A stretch of 64,000 bases of DNA from Nymphalis io. Its lineage: Eukaryota; Arthropoda; Insecta; Lepidoptera; Nymphalidae. The position numbers and the translations under genes are program-made. Below are positions 48,441 through 60,001 of this stretch, piece by piece (position 1 is the stretch's first letter; every line of letters begins with the position of its first letter). The notes below the pieces were generated by a model. The model had not been told where the DNA came from. It searched no databases and worked only from the letters and a program-made list of their open reading frames with translations. The stretch spans positions 3,968,001-4,032,000 of the forward strand of contig NC_065905.1 of NCBI RefSeq assembly GCF_905147045.1, written 5' to 3'.

Positions 48441-49328
48441 AATTACCAATATATATACCAGAAATAGAAAAAAAAATCCTTATGGTGCAAACGTTTCTGT
48501 ACAGATCCATTATATACTACATTAAGTTTTAAAGTGTAGTTAATTAATGTAATTTTTATTTCCTATATTTAAACGAACTTCTTAATTATTTTTTTTTTAA
48601 ACATTATTACTAATACACCAAGCTTTCAATTGTGTCTATTAAGATTAATCTATTGTTGAAATTAAATATGTTAATTGGTACGCTGATAGTGTAAACGATA
48701 CAAAACAATGGATAGGGAAAAAACAATTAATGACTTTCAATTTATTTCATTTTTTTTCACATGGAATGATTATTGTCATGTCTTATTAATAACGACTGAA
48801 TCAGCTTGAAACTCATTCTTCCCTTTGGTTAGGTGATAATTTGCGCTGTTGTATCTAGCTTGTGATGAATTGATACAGAGAGTATTTAAATATGATATGC
48901 CGGATTTAAATTTTATTGTTTGACGTATTTAACTGAAATTATTTATGTAAATAAAAACAAATTTTGTTCATCCTTCACGACAATCAACGCCTTTATATAA
49001 TTAATGAAGCATTATTTTTCACTCAATTATTTAATATGAAATTGTTAATTTGAATCATAATTTAAAGTATTTTTAGTATTTAACGTATCGACGATAAATG
49101 GAATAGTGTTTTTAGAACTTGTCGAGAATTTCTTGATAAATATAATATCATATGAGAAATCTAAAATAAAGTAGAAATTTGGTAATTTTGAAATTTGTCA
49201 ACTTTCATTATAGTTTGATTATATATCATTGCCATTAGTAACATTTTAGTAAATAAAAAAATAAAATAACCATATTTATAAAAATAAATAAATTCCGTCC
49301 GTTACATACATTACGCGGAAGATATATA
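48441..49328. other. no gene seen
   Basis: AT-rich; nothing supported. Confidence 0.5.
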
Positions 49329-49369
49329 ACATCTTAGTTTCCAAGGTTGGTGCTGCATTGACGATGTAT
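49329..49369 (+). repeat. SINE-A short internal fragment
   Basis: 'acatcttagtttccaaggtt' and 'ggtgctgcattgacgatgta', about 40 bp. It lies 30 bp before a SINE-B. Confidence 0.6.
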
Positions 49370-49399
49370 TTTCGTTTTATTTTTTCTGTTGGTTATTTG

Positions 49400-49707
49400 A
49401 GTCGAGATGGCCTAATGGTTAGAACGCGTGATTCTTAACCGATGATCGTGCGTTCAAATCCGGGCAAGCACCACTGAATTTTCATGTGCTCAATTTGCGT
49501 TTATAATTCATCTCGTGCTGGACGGTGAAGGAAAACATTAAGGAAACCTGGATGTGTCTGAATTCATTGAAATTCTGCCACATGTGTATTCTACCAACCC
49601 GCATTGGAGCAGCGTGGTGGAATAAGCTCCATACCTGCTCCTCAAAAGGAAGAGGAGGCCTTAGCCCAGCAGTGGGACATTAACAGTCTGTTACTGTACT
49701 GTACTGT
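49400..49707 (+). repeat. SINE-B, full length
   Basis: Head GTCGAGATGGCCTAATGG, box B-like GTTCAAATCCGGG, end with a TACTG repeat. Confidence 0.9.
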
Positions 49708-50451
49708 TGATTATTTCGTTGGTGAACATTTACTATTACTTGTTAGTCGGAGTAGTACTTAACACGATAAAAAAACAAACATTTACATAAATCATTTTTA
49801 TTTTTTAACGTAATATATTATTGAACACAGTATACAAACGAGATGTTACTTTTACGTATTTGTTTCATACTGTATCACATTTTACAAATACACATTAATA
49901 TATTCCTATATAACAGCATAATAAAAACAATTTTTAGATTAGAAAACTACATGTCTTCTATCTCCTAAGTGACATCAGCTTATTGGAAATTGATAAATTG
50001 AAAAAAACACATCTCTTACTATATGGATGCATGGTATTATTTTTGTCGATTATTTCCACTTTGACATAAAAGCAAAAAGTTTTAGACTTCTAATTGACAA
50101 CGATGTTCAAATGGCCATGTTCTAGATTTAGTATATATAGTTAGGAGATTCCTTGATCCAACAGCGTTGTTAACAAAAAAAATAACGCGCGAATTTAAGC
50201 CCGCCATTTCGTTAGTGGACAGAAAGGTCCACTAACAAAATTAATTAATTATTGGCGCGACTTGTGATTTGTTGAATGTGTTCAAATGTGTTATTTGGAT
50301 ATTAAAGAGAAATTGAGTGAGTTGATTACATCAATTTGTATGATTAGGTGTTCTATTTTAAAAAAGATCAATTCGTGGTTTTTATATACTCAGTTTCACT
50401 TCTGGACGCTAAATATAGATTTTTTTAATATACGTGCCTTTTTTTCTCCAG

Positions 50452-50596
50452 AACAATGAAGGGCTTATTTTAAAACTGAAGAAACCCAGACGATAGTAAA
50501 AAACTAGATTCTAACGAATCAAAACGAGGTTTTTCTCAATTTTATGAAGAAAATTTAGGCACTACGGGTTCTTTTAAACAATTGAATGTTGATTAA
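50452..50596 (+). pseudogene. orphan decayed copy of the CRAL-TRIO last exon
   Basis: After an acceptor (TTTTTTTCTCCAG) the sequence follows exon 6 of the 38.9-46.6 kb gene: 'tttaaaactgaagaaaccca' matches 'cttaaaacagaggaagcaaa', and 'gggttcttttaaacaattga' matches 'gggatcttttaaacggttga', down to GATTAATTA. It is about 10 bp shorter and has in-frame stops from the third codon on. No exons 1-5 of this copy were found between 46.7 and 50.4 kb. It is a relic of a further tandem copy, or of a partial duplication. Confidence 0.85.
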
Positions 50597-51659
50597 TTAA
50601 GAAACAATAATAGTGTAATCTATATTAAAAGGTACTAATTACATGAATTGTACTAATTGAGTAACTAGTCGATTTGAGCTATACTTATAAAAGAGGCCTA
50701 TTGTGAAGTAAAGAGGTTTTTCTGAAATTTTTATTTTTAACTGCATTCAATCGAACCTCAAAAAATATCACCATTTGTCTATTAAGCACTCTAAGACGAT
50801 TATGTGTGGTCTTATTATTTTTTTGTAATACATAAAATTTCATAAAAAAGTTTTTAATGCGAAATTAGAAATTTGCTATTATAATTAAATTAAATGAAGA
50901 AGTAAATATATTACTTCTTTTTTTGTGTTGTCATTGCTTCTATAAAAAATTATGTAAATGCTACGTTATAAATATAAGTACACAATTCTAAGTATTTCTT
51001 TTTTGGAAATTCTGAAGGAGTCTAAGGGTTATACGATAATAAACAGCTTTATTATTATTCCGATGAAGATTCGAATCTGATGTAATTCCTAAAAAAACAG
51101 ATATCAAGATAGCAGTTTTTTGTAAATGTTACTTAAAAAATTATCTTACATATGTACGTTTCGTAATAATTACACTGAATTATTTGCTCCTGTTTTAGCT
51201 ATTTGTTACAAAATCGTATTCTTTGTTGTAAATTTAATTCGTTTCAATGATAATGCTGCTTACGTCATCATAATAAACATTTTTTTTAATGGTATCGTTT
51301 TATTGTTTCTGTCTATCTATGGATGGTAGCTACCTATCACTAGTAATTTCCTATCTTACTACATCAGGATGCCTTGTTGTTCTACTTATTTATACAAACA
51401 TGATCATTAAACAAAATTAAATACGAAAGGTAAAATTTAAAAAACTCTGGCCCTGACTTCTGTTATCTAGACGAAAGATTGATTGGTAGAGAGACAAGCG
51501 TTCTCGGTATTTTGCCATAGAATTTTCCTTGTTCATTGCACAGTCGATTGATTATTAACGGCTTATATACTATTATACATCATTTTTACTTACAATTATA
51601 TAATTAATTCCAGTTTGCATTCTGTTCTGTTATTTTATATTACACTTAATTCGTGGTTT
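50597..51659. other. no gene seen
   Basis: AT-rich. A 67-codon frame at 51126-51329 has no motif. Nothing supported. Confidence 0.5.
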
Positions 51660-51900
51660 AAACAAGTCCGTCTGGGTAGGTAACACCCATCCATCAAATA
51701 ATGTACCGCCAAACAGTAATACTTAGTATTGTAGAGTTCTGGTTTGTAGGATGCGTGAGCCAATGTCAATACAGACACAACATCTTGGTTCCCTAGGTTG
51801 GTGGCGCGTTGTCATGTGAGGAATTGTTGATATTTCTTAGACCAAAAAGTATGGTTAATATTTACCATCAGGAGTTGCTCGTCATTTTATAAAAAAAAAT
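51660..51900 (+). repeat. SINE-A, degenerate
   Basis: 'aagtccgtctgggtaggtaa', 'aatgtaccgccaaacagtaa', 'ccctaggttggtggcgcgtt', end in an A-run. Confidence 0.75.
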
Positions 51901-52359
51901 GTATATACAATGTACAAATGTATATGGAAATCATTCTTATATCAGTAGTAATAATCTGTTACACAGTTAAGTGCTAATAACTTTAACTACAAAAAATGAA
52001 TTTAAAAATGGGTTCATGAATTTTAATTTAGCAACATTGTACTTAATTTTTTGTTTTTGTAAAGTATAATAAATGGTAAGAAGACAAATTTTACATTATA
52101 TTTCAATAACGTTAACTTTTTAATCATTTTATGCTTTAGTTTCGGAGATCAGCGTACAGACAGACAGATAACAATAAAAAAATGCATTTTTGTGTTACTT
52201 TTTTTTACCCACACTCGTTTTTTAATAAATTTATTACATTCACACGGTTTCTTCGTGTATAGATGACACAAGCAAATTTTTTTTATCAGAAACAGAATCG
52301 ACTTCCCCTTTAACGGGCATTGCAACGAGTGCACTTTCTAATCTTATGTGACATATCAA

Positions 52360-52540
52360 AAACATCCGGAAAGACTTCAGGCGTTGGACCAACGGCTTTA
52401 TATGCTTTTCGGAGCACTGGAATATAAAGACTCCAATCTACGACAGATAAAACCCAACATTTGTCTTATTATCACAACCCGGGGCTTAAGCCCAGGACCT
52501 TTATATGCTAGCTACTAAACTACTAGATTAAACCTTTGCA
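52360..52540 (-). repeat. SINE-C, partial
   Basis: 'catccggaaagacttcaggc', 'gttggaccaacggctttata', then a reversed degenerate head. Confidence 0.6.
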
Positions 52541-52855
52541 GTTCATATTAATGATCAATGATCTGCCAAACGTGGTGAAGGAGACGAAATGTTTGCTGTT
52601 TGCAGACGATCTTAAGCTATATCTCACAGTCAATCAACTCAGTGACTATGCGAGGCTGTAAAGGGATAAAGATAGAGTAGTGTATGGAGCAAAGAAAATT
52701 GGTTGTAATTTAATACACAAAAATGTGCGGTGATCACCTTTTCTCGGGCACCCTCCCTACGTTATCCACGGGGTGCAGATGTCTAGAATTTCAGAAGTTT
52801 GGGCACTAGTTTTACGACTGAGCTAACGTTTCGTAATCACATAATAAAATGCTGC
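52541..52855 (+). pseudogene. Jockey/CR1-like LINE relic, 5' part of the interrupted host element
   Basis: Reads FILMINDLPNVVKETKCLLFADDLKLYL, the reverse-transcriptase 'INDLP' and 'FADD' (catalytic YxDD-type) motifs, in an old copy with several stops. The text ends at 'cgtaatcacataataaaatg', where the R1-clade element begins. The matching downstream part of the same LINE type resumes at 57251. Confidence 0.75.
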
Positions 52856-55430
52856 AAAAAAACCGGAACCGGTACACTTCCGCGAGCACCTCCGCCTGGA
52901 GCTCCCAAGGCGGATCGCCCGCGAGAAGTGTTGCCGCCATCCACGACACCGTACGATATCCGTGTATCACCCTCACCGCGATTCTCTGCGGCCTTCGCAA
53001 GAGAACCTTGTTAAGAGCGGTGAGAGCGTCCACCCAGATGGGAGCACCGTACAGAGCCATGGACTGCACAACATCGGCGTATAATCGCCGGCATGGCGTT
53101 TCCGGCCCTCCTACATTTGGTAGGAGCCGGCTTAAGGCAGCAGCAGCGTTGATGAGCTTCGGGCCAAGTTGGACAAAATGCTGCCCGAAGCTCCATCTTC
53201 CGTCCAGGGTCAGGCCCAGATACTTCATGTGGGCCTGCACCTTAATCACCGTCCTCTGGACGGTGATAAACGCCCCTCGAGTGGGGCCTCGACGTGGACC
53301 GTGGAATAAGAGGACCTCCGTTTTTGAGATGGAGACCCTCAAGCCCAACATTCCTATGCGGTCCACTGTGAGCGACGTACCGACTTCGGCCAGGCGCGCC
53401 GCCTACTGATAATTCCGCCCTGTCGCCGTGATGAGAGTGTCGTCCGCATAGCACAACACCCCCATTCTGGGAAGGACGGATGTCCGCAGGAGCCAGTCGA
53501 AGCCAACGTTCCACAGAATTGGGCCGAGAACTGACCCCTGTGGAACGCCACAGCCTACCCGACGCCGGAAAAGACGCCCATCGCCCCCCTCCCAGAGGAC
53601 TACCCGGTCCTGGAGGTATGCCCCCAACAGCCTCCTGAGATAGGAAGGCACCCCGTGGTATCGGAGTGCCTCTCCAATAGTCTCGAAAGGAAGACTATTG
53701 AAGGCGTTCGCAACATCTATCGATACTGCCAAAACTACGTCCCCTCGAGCCACCGCATCCGTGGTCCGGGTTTTCAGGGCGTCCAGGGCGTCGATAGTTG
53801 ATCGACCCGCCCTGAACCCGTACTGAGCCTCTGACAGACCCGGCACCACCTCGTCGAGTTGCTGAATAAGACGTGCAGCGAGAATTTTTTCGAAGAATTT
53901 GCCCGTCTCGTTCAGCAGCACAATCGGCCTGTATGCCGAGGAAGAATCTGGCGGTCGACCTTGCTTTGGCAACAAGCCCAACTTTCCCTCTTTCCAAGGC
54001 TTCGGAAACTGCCCGCTGCACAGACATTGGTCGAACAGCTCCCGAAGCCTTACGCCTAGGTATTCCAGAGCGTCACATAGAACACGCCCTGGAATCCCGT
54101 CTGGGCCCGGCGCAGTGTTTTTGGCCCCCAAGCGGTCGAAGGCCACCTCCATCTCCCGCTCCGTGATCAGTGGTGGAGTCACTGTGTCGTCAATCATGGA
54201 GCGAGGGACCATCTGTGGAGGGACATGCTCACCTGGATGGGGGAAGAGTTCCCCGACCAGGCGCAGGAGGAGATCCGATGACATTGTCTCTGTCACGGGG
54301 GCACCCTGCGTGCGGAATTTTCCACGCACACCGCGGAACGGACGCCCCCAGGGGTCCCGGTTCAGGCCCGCCAGTAGTTCTTCCCTAGCTTTCTCCTTGG
54401 CCTGACTTATCGCCAGCTGTAGGTCTTTTTTCAGCTGACGATAAGCGGCCAATAGCTGTCCCTCCAAGTCCGCATCAAAACCGTTGCGCCTCCTACAACG
54501 GACGTAAGCCCTTCGCGCCCGGCTGCACGTCGCCCGAAGCTCTGCTATTTCGGGCGACCACCAATACACTGGCAGGCGCGGAGCTCTACGCCGGAACCTA
54601 GGCATGGCAGCATCGCAGACCTCTTTGAGGGCACTGCGCATGTGGCCTGTTAGCTCTTCTGCACTGGCACCCTCCCACCTTCCTGTGGAACCCCACCGCT
54701 GTACGATGGCAGCCTCCCTGGCCAGCTCACGATCTAGCTGGCTAAGAGACCACCTCGGAAGCGTGGTTGGCACCCTAGAGGGTTCCACCGACCTGCGAGA
54801 GGTAGAGATCTCAAACCGGATGTACCTGTGGTCCGACAGAGTCTCCACCTCCTCCTCTACTCTCCAATTCAACACTCTGCGTGCTACAACATGGGTGGTG
54901 AAAGAGAGATCCACCACGGACCCCCCCTGTTGCCGCACGCACGTGTAAACCTGCCCCCTGTTGACTAGGGACAGGCTGGAGAGTAGTGCCCACACCTGAA
55001 TGGCCCTTCCTCGCAGATTCGTGGCAGGGTTGCCCCAGGCACGTGATTTGGCATTGAAGTTGCCCAAGACCAGTATTGGCCTCGGTGACTGCCTGGTCAC
55101 CGCAGCTCTGATCGAGCCGAGATAAATCTCGAACTCTGCCAGGCCGCGGTTGGGAGAGAAGTACGTACCCACAACAACGAATTCTCTCCACCCTGCCACT
55201 ACGTAACCCGAGCCCCTCTCAATGAGTGAGAGAGAACTCGTTTCACTCCGGGTAGTAATCACCACGGTGCCGTCCAAGTCTCCTAACCAGTTAGGTAGGG
55301 GAGGAACATAATGTGGCTCGCAGGCCACAGCCAGGTCGATCTGCCACTCCGCCATGGACTGCAGCAGCAGGTCCTGCGCCGCGGCGCAGTGGTTGACGTT
55401 TGTCTGGAGAAACTTTATGTTTGTGCTCAT
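52856..55430 (-). pseudogene. R1-clade ORF2: APE endonuclease and reverse transcriptase, one in-frame stop
   Basis: From ATG at 55430, 675 codons are open to a TAG at 53403-53405. The same frame then continues without any shift for about 180 codons to the deletion edge, so a single base change is the main lesion. Endonuclease region, about residues 1-220: QTNVNH, ACEPHY, VLGNFNAKSRAWG (121-133), SDHRYIRFEI. In this family the third block is normally GDFN; here the catalytic aspartate is Asn124. Reverse transcriptase, about 390-670: NTAPGPDGIPGRVLCDALEY, SAYRPIVLLNETGKFFEKIL, QYGFRAGRSTIDAL, SIDVANAFNSLPFE (motif A), GCGVPQGSVLGPILWN, CYADDTLI (motif C). After the stop: LAEVGTSLTVDRIGMLGLRV and onward. 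The start codon overlaps the ORF1 stop as ATGA (55427-55430). Confidence 0.9.
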
Positions 55431-56890
55431 GTTGACATTGAAGCTTCTTCCTCGGCCTGGCGCCGTCCGACATTGGTGGTAGTCTGGGTGCCTAAGACCA
55501 CCGTACCCTTTGTGATGGGGGGGTTACACTCCCCTGATCCCATCACGTGCCCAGAGGTCTTGCCAGCGTCTGCGCACACAGCACAGCGCAGTTTCTCGAT
55601 ACAGCCCGCCGACTTGTGGCCATCTACGCCACACCGGAAGCATAGACCCCCCCGTTCCGCTTTGGATGGGCAAAGCACCTTCGTGTGGCCAAGGCCCATA
55701 CACTTGAAGCAGCGCAAAGGGCGTTGCTCCAATACGCATACCTTGGCCGAGCTCCACCCTACGAGGAGGCGACCGGCATCTGATATCTTCTTCGCCGCTG
55801 TGAGAGGACAGGTAACGCGGAACATTCCCATATATCCGGGACCACGCTGCAACACTCCGCATCTGACTAAGTCAGGGAAGCAGTTCCCTGCACGAGTAAC
55901 TGCAGCGAACAATTTATCTTTGGTGACGGAATCATCCAATCCCGTCACCTTAAGGTCCACTCGCTTTACAGGTCGAACGACGCTTGTGACTCCATCCAGC
56001 ACGCACTGTGCTGGATGGAGTCACAAGCGTCAAGCTTCTCAGCAAGCTTATCCGCCTGCTCCGCCTGTGCTTTCGGCAGCTCGAGGAGTCTGGCTCCCGT
56101 CGCCGATCGTCGGACCCTAAGGCCGCCACAGATTCCAATATCCTGAAGCTTAACGCCCTGCTCCGCGCGCTCCAGGATGTGAGCGTATGTAACGCCCTTC
56201 TCCTGCGCATCCGGCTGCAGAGTGATCATTACTGCAGCCCTGCGAGGAGCAACCAGCCTCGGTTTGGCCACCGGCGGAGCCTTCGCCACTGTTGATGGTA
56301 CTGTGGCGGACGCTGCGGCCGAGGGGGAAGCCTTTTCCTTCTTTTTCCCCTTTTTAACCACGGTGGACCATGATGTCTCCTGGGCCTCCCGTGGTTGGGA
56401 TTCCGACGTGGTCGGGGTGGCTGATGGGCACGTAGTCGGTGCCAGCGGGACTGACTCGACTGCAGGCACCCGGTTCGGCGCCTGTGCGGGTTTCGGTGGT
56501 GGGGTCGGATGGACCACTTGCGCGTATGTAGGTGCAGTTTTCTGCACTGCAGCCTGTTTCTTGTCCGCGGCCAGAGGGGGACGGAGCACTTTCGCTGGAA
56601 GGAGACGGTCCTGAATTCCTTCCATTTGAGCTTTAATCATAAAGCCCACCGACGACATTATAGAGGCCTTAAATTCCTCCAAAGCCTGTGTGTCCCGCAC
56701 AGTGCTGGTGGACGCCTCATTTGTCACTGCCACCATGGTCCGCATTTCCGCAAACTCACGGCGGTGGGCTTTTAACTCAGCCTTGAGGCTGTCCACCTCC
56801 TTGCTCTTCCGCCTCGGTCCTTGATGCCAGAGCATCTACGATGGACTGGAGCGAAGATGCAGATTCTTTGAGCTTCTTGATGAAGCCACA
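55427..56890 (-). pseudogene. R1-clade ORF1 (gag-like), frame broken by a palindrome
   Basis: Nucleic-acid-binding protein of the element. The downstream part (56002-55427, 191 codons) holds three CCHC-type zinc knuckles: CFKCMGLGHTKVLC (98-111), CFRCGVDGHKSAGC (121-134) and a variant C-X2-C-X8-H-X6-C (140-159). The upstream part (56835-55966, 289 codons) is proline/alanine/lysine-rich in its middle (VVKKGKKKEKASPSAAASAT) with a coiled-coil-like start. The two parts are in different frames and overlap at a perfect 24-bp inverted repeat (55979-56031), which appears to be the cause. A second shift is likely near 56800: the frame there reads IVDALASRTEAEE while the downstream frame starts KSKEVDSLKAELKAHRREF. 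It ends with TGA overlapping the ORF2 ATG. Confidence 0.85.
55979..56031. repeat. perfect 24-bp hairpin, 5-nt loop, inside ORF1
   Basis: Arms 55979-56002 and 56008-56031 are exact reverse complements (GACGCTTGTGACTCCATCCA...); loop GCACT. It sits exactly where the two ORF1 frames meet, and the arm sequence on one side is the real coding sequence (VLDGVTSV), so the other arm looks like an inverted, templated duplication. Confidence 0.95.
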
Positions 56891-57250
56891 AACAACAAAA
56901 AAAAAAAAAAAACCAACGAACAATCAAACGAAACAAAAGAAAACAAAAATACCCTATATAAATTTAAAAAATGACAATAATTGAACAACAAAAACAAATC
57001 AACAAACAACAGTGAAAACCAACATAACCAAACTCAAGACGAAACAACAATCCATTTGCACAGCCGAGTTCAGAATATGTCACAACAGAAACAACAAAAA
57101 CCCTTAAAGAAAGCCAAAGTAGTCGTAAAAACATCCACAACGCATAGATAACGCAGCCAAAGCCACGATGTTTCGCTTCAGTTATTATTCGTAACTTGCT
57201 TAGCAACATTCGCTCGAGATAACGAACACGTCCGCACGCTACGACGGTCA

Positions 57251-57710
57251 ACGATGAATCAAGCCATTTGGGCCTTACATGAAGCTAAATATAGTCTTAT
57301 GTTGGAGCGAGTCCAAAATAAATGTACTCGATACTTGTATTTGAAATTGTATGGGGTGTATCCTAACTACCCATTGATGTACCCAGCATTGTTTGTTCTA
57401 GGCAAGCTAGGGTACAATGAGCTAAGAGTAAGAGAGAGAGCTCGCGCTGGTTATCTATATTTTTAAGGTTTTTGGGGGGATTAGTCCACAATGCTGATGT
57501 ATTAAGTCAGGTAATCTGTGGGCCCAGATAACTATATGTGGCGGAGACATCGGCCGTCGCTGCTGGCAGTGCCAACGGGCGCACCAAGTTGCACAAGGAG
57601 GCGCCACTGACGCGCGCGCTGTGCACCCTCAACATTATAGCCGGTATGATGGATGTTTTATTGCAGTCTGAGTGAGCTCACAAGGATAGCCATCTGAACT
57701 ATATTCTATA
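57251..57710 (+). pseudogene. Jockey/CR1-like LINE relic, 3' part of the interrupted host element
   Basis: Open for 70 codons from 57254: NQAIWALHEAKYSLMLERVQ, RYLYLKLYGVYPNYPLMYPA, LFVLGKLGYNELRVRE. This is the conserved region after the RT domain in lepidopteran Jockey-like ORF2 proteins. Further C-terminal text continues in other frames (AGSANGRTKLHKEAPLTRAL near 57565-57625; LLQSELTRIAI-like text near 57660-57700). Judged against that family, about 35-40 codons that should lie between HIIKCC (52850) and NQAIWAL are missing. Confidence 0.75.
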
Positions 57711-58499
57711 TAAATTAGTAACATATTTTACATAATATTATTAAACGTGTTGCATTATCGAATTAGGGCAACCTTGTCCTGTAATGATACATGTTAAGTT
57801 TTGATAATTAAACAATCATAATAAATAAATTAATAAAAAATTCGAAAAAAGAATTGTAACATAACTAGCAAGTAACTCACATAAAACCATTTCCATGACG
57901 TCGCCCTTGTATTAAAAGCGCTTACAGGTATATAGTCTGTATCAAACTACATCAAATATCTAATCGTGATCAAGTCTTATCCATAGAACGTCGGCTTACA
58001 TGCAGTTTACGTCCTACGTGAGTTTAGCGATATAATCTGTGCCTTGTCAACAAAACTACACACTAAGCAAAGAATTGAATTGAATAGAACGACGGCTTGG
58101 AATAGAAAAATATAAAAAAAATCACAGGTTAGTAAATTCGATTACTATTATTCATATGGAATATTATTTTTGTTTCAAAAATGATGTTGATTTTTTCTTA
58201 TTAAAAACTTATTATGTCAAGGTTGTAAGTTAATTGACTGTTAAGGTATTTAAATATATGTAGGTATTCAAAATTATTATGCTAGCAACGTACATATATT
58301 ATACATAATTCACAATAAATATTATTTTGTTCAAGATATTGAATAAAATAGACTAATATAGCTTTAGTTAAATTTATTTATTTTAAAATTTCAATTCTTA
58401 TACAAAAATATAAATTAATTTTAATAGCTTTTATGAAAAGAAATTACCATTTACACATTTCAATTTCAAAACAGTTTTTTCAGATGTATAGGACGTGAT
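57711..58499. other. no gene seen
   Basis: AT-rich; nothing supported. Confidence 0.5.
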
Positions 58500-58690
58500 A
58501 AAGATCCAAGATGTGATCAGTGGCTAGAATTTGAACCTTAACCAAATAAATTGGGTTCAGACCAGCGAAAGAACTGGTGATTTTTCATGTATTTATGTTA
58601 ATTCATCTCATGAATTCAGTAGCAAAATATCATTGAGTAAACCTTCTTACCCATTTGTGAATTTAGACTGTGTATGTAATATATCCCAGT
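58500..58690 (+). repeat. SINE-B, degenerate
   Basis: 'gatgtgatcagtggctagaa', 'tttttcatgtatttatgtta', 'attcatctcatgaattcagt'; old copy, 3' part lost. Confidence 0.6.
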
Positions 58691-58732
58691 AATTTCAATT
58701 CAACTTAGAAATACAATAATAATTATATCCTG

Positions 58733-58977
58733 AGACATTATTCACACATGGCCATCTGATCCCAAAATAAGCAAAGCTTGTACTTAGGAAACCAGACAAC
58801 TGATATACTACATATACTACGTTTCTTTTGTAAATACATACTTATATAGATAATTAAACCCAGATTCAAGGCATACAGACATGTTCATGCACACAAATGA
58901 CTATCCTAGGTGGATATCGAACCCACAACCTGCGGCGTAAAAGGCAAGTATCTACCAATCACGCCAACCGGCCCGTC
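58733..58977 (-). repeat. SINE-D, full length
   Basis: 'tgagacattattcacacatg', 'gccatctgatcccaaaataa', 'atacatacttatatagataa', then the reversed tRNA-like head with 'ggatatcgaacccacaacct'. The longest copy of the family here. Confidence 0.85.
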
Positions 58978-60001
58978 GTACATTTGTAAATAGTATATTT
59001 ATCAATAGTGACATATAATAAAATGATACAAAATGATTTAACACAAATTATAATACTAATAGTCACGATTAGTAGTCAGCAATTCCCTCACATTAAAACT
59101 GGTAACCAGTCAGTTAGACTTAATTGGTAGCGACAAACCGGCCCTGGCCAATAAAATGGTACAAAGGCCTTGATAACCTTCAAATAGAATTTTAACATCA
59201 GTCTAATCGCAATTAAGAAAAAATGTAATGCTTTCAATTAAAGGCTATTAGAGCTGGCATTAGAGCAGCTGTTTTTATTCTAGTTATGTAACAAGTACAT
59301 ACAAGTATTATAATAACATATAATTCGCATTGTGTTGTTAAATTAAACGTCCATTTATAGTATCTATTATTATTTACTATTTATTTAATTTATATTTACC
59401 AGACGATTATATATATATCGTATAATAATGTTAACTATATAATAGTATTATTAATAACCTCTTCCGGTCTGGTAGCTAGGCTATGGACGATTTCAAAGTC
59501 CTAAATATATATTTTCGAAATATCTCCTGCACTGTTTGTTTCTTTAAGGATACCGCCGTGATCCAAGGATAGGATGTTCATATTAAAATAGATGAATGTT
59601 GAAATTTTAAAAATCTCTTAATGATTTTTAAAATTCATTTAAAAATTATGTATATATATTAGTCTAACTTGTAGTCTAGCCTTTTTTGTTCGCACAACAA
59701 TACTAAACTGTTTGGCCGTCGCAGTAATACCTGTAGCCTCTATCATAACATAAGCAACAGAGTAACGCCAAAAGCAACTATATACATAAACTCCATTGTA
59801 TAAAATAATAAACGTTTCAATAGTTAATATATATTATAAATAATATAATATATATAAAATAAAAATTCCGTTACGTGACGTCCGACGGGTGTAAAACATC
59901 GAAAACAATGTATTGAATAATTTATAGTTATTAAAATAATTTTTAATTAAAGAAAATCAATAGATTGATATCTCGGCTTATATTATATATATATATATAT
60001 A
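58978..60001. other. no gene seen
   Basis: AT-rich with short TA microsatellites (near 59411 and 59983-60002). Nothing supported. Confidence 0.5.

Larger units (their letters stand above)
52856..57250 (-). mobile_element. R1-clade non-LTR retrotransposon, nearly complete, nested
   Basis: On the minus strand: 5' untranslated region (57250 to about 56890, T-rich, starting GTTGACCGTCGTAGCGTGCG), ORF1 (gag-like, three zinc knuckles), ORF2 (APE-type endonuclease and reverse transcriptase). ORF2 runs straight into flanking DNA at about 52856, so the C-terminal part, the 3' UTR and the tail are missing. Loss of the 3' end is unlike the usual 5' truncation and points to a later deletion. It is not in 28S rDNA; the flanks are a Jockey/CR1-like LINE in the opposite orientation. 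GC content is well above the surroundings. A second fragment of the same family lies at 17560-18780. Confidence 0.9.

Noticed and set aside
49810..50110. Possible relic of CRAL-TRIO exon 5 upstream of the orphan exon 6
   Set aside because: Only a few scattered matching words ('aaaagcaaaaag'); not better than chance in AT-rich DNA.
53859..56775. Plus-strand open frames of 95-269 codons across the R1-clade LINE
   Set aside because: Antisense shadows of GC-rich ORF1/ORF2; no domain or start context.
56964..57251. 95-codon minus-strand frame in the LINE 5' region
   Set aside because: Low-complexity, T-rich 5' UTR translation with runs of hydrophobic residues; lies upstream of ORF1 and has no family match.
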